Below are positions 50,508-52,641 of a stretch of 52,641 bases of DNA, piece by piece. Numbering within the stretch: the stretch's first letter is position 1; every line of letters starts with the position of its first letter. Source of the DNA: an uncultured bacterium (GTDB lineage: Bacteria; Actinomycetota; Coriobacteriia; Coriobacteriales; Coriobacteriaceae); the NCBI GenBank assembly GCA_905214905.1, contig CAJMNK010000005.1:1-52641 (forward strand). Reading direction: 5' to 3'. Under the pieces are notes generated by a model. The model saw nothing but the letters and a program-made list of their open reading frames with translations. It was not told where the DNA came from and did not search any database. Both the position numbers and the translations under genes were made by a program.

Positions 50508-51155
50508 ATGGGTTTCATTAATTTTATCGCCGAGCTGCTCAAGGACCCGCGCACCGCGATCGCCAGTTGGATCGCCGCCGGCCCGCTTATGGCCTACGGC
50601 TGCGTGTTCCTGATCATCTTTATCGAGACGGGCGTGGTGTTCTTCCCGTTCCTTCCCGGCGATTCGCTGCTGTTCGCCTCGGGCTTCTTTGCCCACAACG
50701 GCGGCTTTAACATCGTGGCGCTTCTGGCCACCGCATGGGCCGCGGCCATCCTGGGCGATCAGTGCAACTTTATGATCGGTCACTTCTTTGGCAAAAAGAT
50801 CATCGCTTCGGGCAAGGTCAAGGCCATGACGCCCGAGCGCATTAAAAAGTCCGAGGACTTCTTGGACAAATGGGGCCACCTGGCCATCTTCCTGGGTCGC
50901 TTCTTTCCGTTTATCCGCACCTTTGTGCCTTTTATCGCCGGCATGGGCGGCATGCACTGGCGCAACTTTGTCATCTTTAACGTGCTGGGTGGCATTACCT
51001 GGTCGACGGTCTTTACGCTGCTGGGCTACTTCTTTGGCGGCATCCCCTTTGTGCAGGAGCACTTTGAGCTGCTGATTATCGGCATCGTCGCCGTGTCGAT
51101 TATCCCGACCGTGGTCGGCCTGGTTAAGGCAAAGCTGGGCAAAAAGAACGCGTAG
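50508..51155 (+). CDS. DedA-family membrane protein
   Basis: A 215-residue inner-membrane protein of the DedA/SNARE-associated family, members of which act as flippases or transporters for undecaprenyl phosphate or phospholipids and support envelope homeostasis. ETGVVFFPFLPGDSLLFASGF is the first re-entrant motif, GDQCNFMIGHFFGKK and HLAIFLGRFFPFIRTFVPFIAGMGGMHWRNF the second, containing the family's conserved Arg residues; a C-terminal helix follows. The ATG at 50508 has GAGAGG upstream. Monocistronic, with a strong terminator. Confidence 0.93.
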   Translation: MGFINFIAELLKDPRTAIASWIAAGPLMAYGCVFLIIFIETGVVFFPFLPGDSLLFASGFFAHNGGFNIVALLATAWAAAILGDQCNFMIGHFFGKKIIASGKVKAMTPERIKKSEDFLDKWGHLAIFLGRFFPFIRTFVPFIAGMGGMHWRNFVIFNVLGGITWSTVFTLLGYFFGGIPFVQEHFELLIIGIVAVSIIPTVVGLVKAKLGKKNA

Positions 51156-51185
51156 CTCGAGCCAGCACACAAACCGTGCAGTTGA

Positions 51186-51220
51186 GGCCCGTCACCGCTT
51201 ACGGTGGCGGGCCTTTTTGC
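51186..51220 (+). terminator. Intrinsic terminator after the DedA gene
   Basis: AGGCCCGTCACCG pairs with CGGTGGCGGGCCT around CTTA, with one G-T pair, followed by TTTTGC. Confidence 0.88.
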
Positions 51221-51256
51221 TTCGGTCAAATGAAAATACTTTAGTTAGTTAAAGAA

Positions 51257-51290
51257 AAACGTTTTATCCGATGCGTGTGCGGAGTACAAT
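51257..51290 (+). promoter_or_regulatory. Candidate promoter of ilvE and 150-base leader
   Basis: AAACGTTTTATCC (51257-51269) contains TTTATC, 16 bases before TACAAT (51285-51290). A GC-rich leader of about 150 bases follows before the start codon. It shows no T-box sequence that I can recognise; an open frame in it (from 51294) joins ilvE in frame but lacks a ribosome-binding site. Confidence 0.45.
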
Positions 51291-51443
51291 CTCGTGCATG
51301 CGAATCGACGTGCCATCGGCTTCGATGCCGTTCGCGTGTCCCGTCCGGCTCTACGCTCCGGGCGTGCGACGTTGCGACGCGGTCGGCCTCGGTCCTTGCG
51401 TACGAGTTCGCGAGTTTGCAACTGTGTATGTAAGGAGCGACAT

Positions 51444-52496
51444 ATGACTGTCGAGAAGAAGGATATCGATTGGGGTAGCCTCGGCTTTGGCTACATGAAG
51501 ACCGATTACAGCTACGAGGCCCATTGGAAGGACGGCGAGTGGGACGAGGGTGGCCTGACCACCGACCACACCCTGCACGTCTCCGAGTGCGGTGGCATCT
51601 TCCATTACTGCCAGGAGGTCTTTGAGGGCCTGAAGGCCTACACCGCCGAGGACGGCAGCATCGTCTGCTTCCGTCCCGACATGAATGCTGAGCGTATGTA
51701 TAACTCTGCCCAGCGCCTCGAGATGCCGCCGTTCCCCAAGGACAAGTTTGTTGAGGCCGTCAAGCAGGTCGTTTCTGCCAACGCCGCTTGGGTTCCGCCC
51801 TTCGGCTCTGGCGCAACCCTGTATGTGCGTCCGTTTATGATCGGCTCCGGTGACGTGATCGGCGTGGCTCCCGCTCCTGAATACACGTTTCGCATTCTCG
51901 TGACCCCGGTCGGTCCGTACTTTAAGGGCGGCCTTAAGCCCGTCAAGCTGCGCGTTTCCGAGTACGACCGCGCCGCACCGCACGGCACCGGCAACATCAA
52001 GGCCGGCCTCAACTACGCCATGTCCCTGAAGCCCACGATGGAGGCTCACCGCGAGGGTTATGCCGAGAACCTGTATCTCGACTCCGAGTCCCGCACCTAT
52101 GTCGAGGAGACCGGTGGCGCTAACGTCCTGTTCGTGAAGGAGGATGGCACCCTCGTCGTTCCGCAGTCGCACACCGACTCCATCCTGCCCTCCATCACCC
52201 GCCGTTCGCTCGTTCAGGTTGCTCAGGACCTGGGCATGACCGTCGACCAGCGTCCCGTCGAGTGGGCCGAGGTCAAGGCCGGCACCTTTGTGGAGTGCGG
52301 CCTGTGCGGCACCGCTGCCGTCATCTCCCCGGTTGGTGAGATCGACAACAAGGTCTACGGTGCCGACGAGACTGTGACCTTCCCGGCTGGCTACACCGAG
52401 ATCGGCCCCGTGATGAAGAAACTTCGCGAGACCCTGACGGGCATCCAGTCTGGTGCTGTTGAGGATAAGCACAACTGGGTTTACACCGTCGCGTAA
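51444..52496 (+). CDS. ilvE: Branched-chain amino-acid aminotransferase
   Basis: Fold-type IV PLP enzyme of 350 residues interconverting Leu, Ile and Val with their keto acids. FGYMKTDYSYEAHWKDGEW and LHVSECGGIFHYCQEVFEGLKAY match the long BCAT2-like branch. The Schiff-base lysine is in GTGNIKAGLNYAMS; ETGGANVLFV and SILPSITRRSLVQVAQDLG bind cofactor phosphate, and CGTAAVISPVG is the late conserved loop. The ATG at 51444 follows TAAGGAGCG closely, so the open frame running up to 51294 is not used. Monocistronic with two hairpins downstream; no other ilv or leu genes are nearby. Confidence 0.95.
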   Translation: MTVEKKDIDWGSLGFGYMKTDYSYEAHWKDGEWDEGGLTTDHTLHVSECGGIFHYCQEVFEGLKAYTAEDGSIVCFRPDMNAERMYNSAQRLEMPPFPKDKFVEAVKQVVSANAAWVPPFGSGATLYVRPFMIGSGDVIGVAPAPEYTFRILVTPVGPYFKGGLKPVKLRVSEYDRAAPHGTGNIKAGLNYAMSLKPTMEAHREGYAENLYLDSESRTYVEETGGANVLFVKEDGTLVVPQSHTDSILPSITRRSLVQVAQDLGMTVDQRPVEWAEVKAGTFVECGLCGTAAVISPVGEIDNKVYGADETVTFPAGYTEIGPVMKKLRETLTGIQSGAVEDKHNWVYTVA

Positions 52497-52565
52497 TTTG
52501 TCTTATCCGCCCTGCGGGCTCGGCGATGTCACAACGAACAATAATTAATCTGAATTAAAGATGGT

Positions 52566-52592
52566 GCGCGGCCTTTTAGGCCGCGCTTTTGT
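52566..52592 (+). terminator. Intrinsic terminator after ilvE
   Basis: GCGCGGCCT pairs with AGGCCGCGC around TTTT... of 4 bases or fewer, followed by TTTTG. Confidence 0.85.
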
Positions 52593-52607
52593 TCAAGACT
52601 TTAGTCT

Positions 52608-52628
52608 GCTGGCCGCGCAGCGGCCAGC
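52608..52628. terminator. Second hairpin at the window end
   Basis: GCTGGCCGC and GCGGCCAGC form a perfect 9-bp stem with a GCA loop, followed by TTTAA. It could back up the ilvE terminator or serve a leftward gene beyond the window. Confidence 0.55.
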
Positions 52629-52641
52629 TTTAAACCACCCG

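Overview
The window reads as a chromosome segment of a high-GC gut actinobacterium of the class Coriobacteriia, most like Collinsella. This is inferred from codon style, the tilS-hpt-ftsH order, BglG/LicT-controlled PTS permeases lacking IIA domains, an actinobacterial EF-G-like protein and a RAT/terminator riboregulator. No rRNA, tRNA, CRISPR array, prophage or intact insertion sequence was seen.

Layout. 1-9000: a small membrane protein, Hsp20, an MBL-fold hydrolase divergent from tilS-hpt-ftsH, an aminotransferase and a PHP phosphoesterase. 9000-16520: rlmD, a divergent intergenic region with a near-perfect 39-bp inverted repeat, a polar amino-acid ABC importer (binding protein, permease, ATPase), an EF-G-like GTPase and a secreted EndA-like nuclease. 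16670-23480: an accessory stretch with two closely related HAD phosphatases that share their promoter leader, a decayed LacI-type regulator fragment between two copies of a hairpin repeat, a BglG-PTS-NIF3 operon and a stand-alone larE.

23560-37550 is the most interesting part: a probable rhamnoside-utilisation locus. rhaB, rhaD and a frameshifted L-fucose/L-arabinose-isomerase-like gene are followed by a beta-glucoside-type PTS permease with a degenerate extra EIIB domain, a cytoplasmic GH78-type alpha-L-rhamnosidase, an FMN/FAD/4Fe-4S ene-reductase of the 2,4-dienoyl-CoA reductase/Old Yellow Enzyme group, and a BglG antiterminator. The PTS leader carries a textbook RAT hairpin overlapping an intrinsic terminator. 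Similar TTGAARCGNTTCAA-type operators precede rhaB (two), the PTS promoter and a LacI regulator encoded at the end of the locus. The simplest reading is import of a rhamnosylated (possibly plant phenolic) glycoside, cleavage inside the cell, rhamnose entering glycolysis through RhaB/RhaD, and reduction of an unsaturated aglycone. The substrate is inference.

37580-52641: glmS, a GntR regulator divergent from a YeiH-family transporter, a degenerate enhancer-binding-protein-like regulator, a membrane protein, a nitroreductase, a small conserved protein, a MarR-controlled heterodimeric ABC exporter, cysE, a DedA protein and ilvE.

A family of short hairpin elements whose loop keeps a GTCC/GGAC core while the stem sequence changes is scattered through the window at no fewer than eight sites, all between genes.
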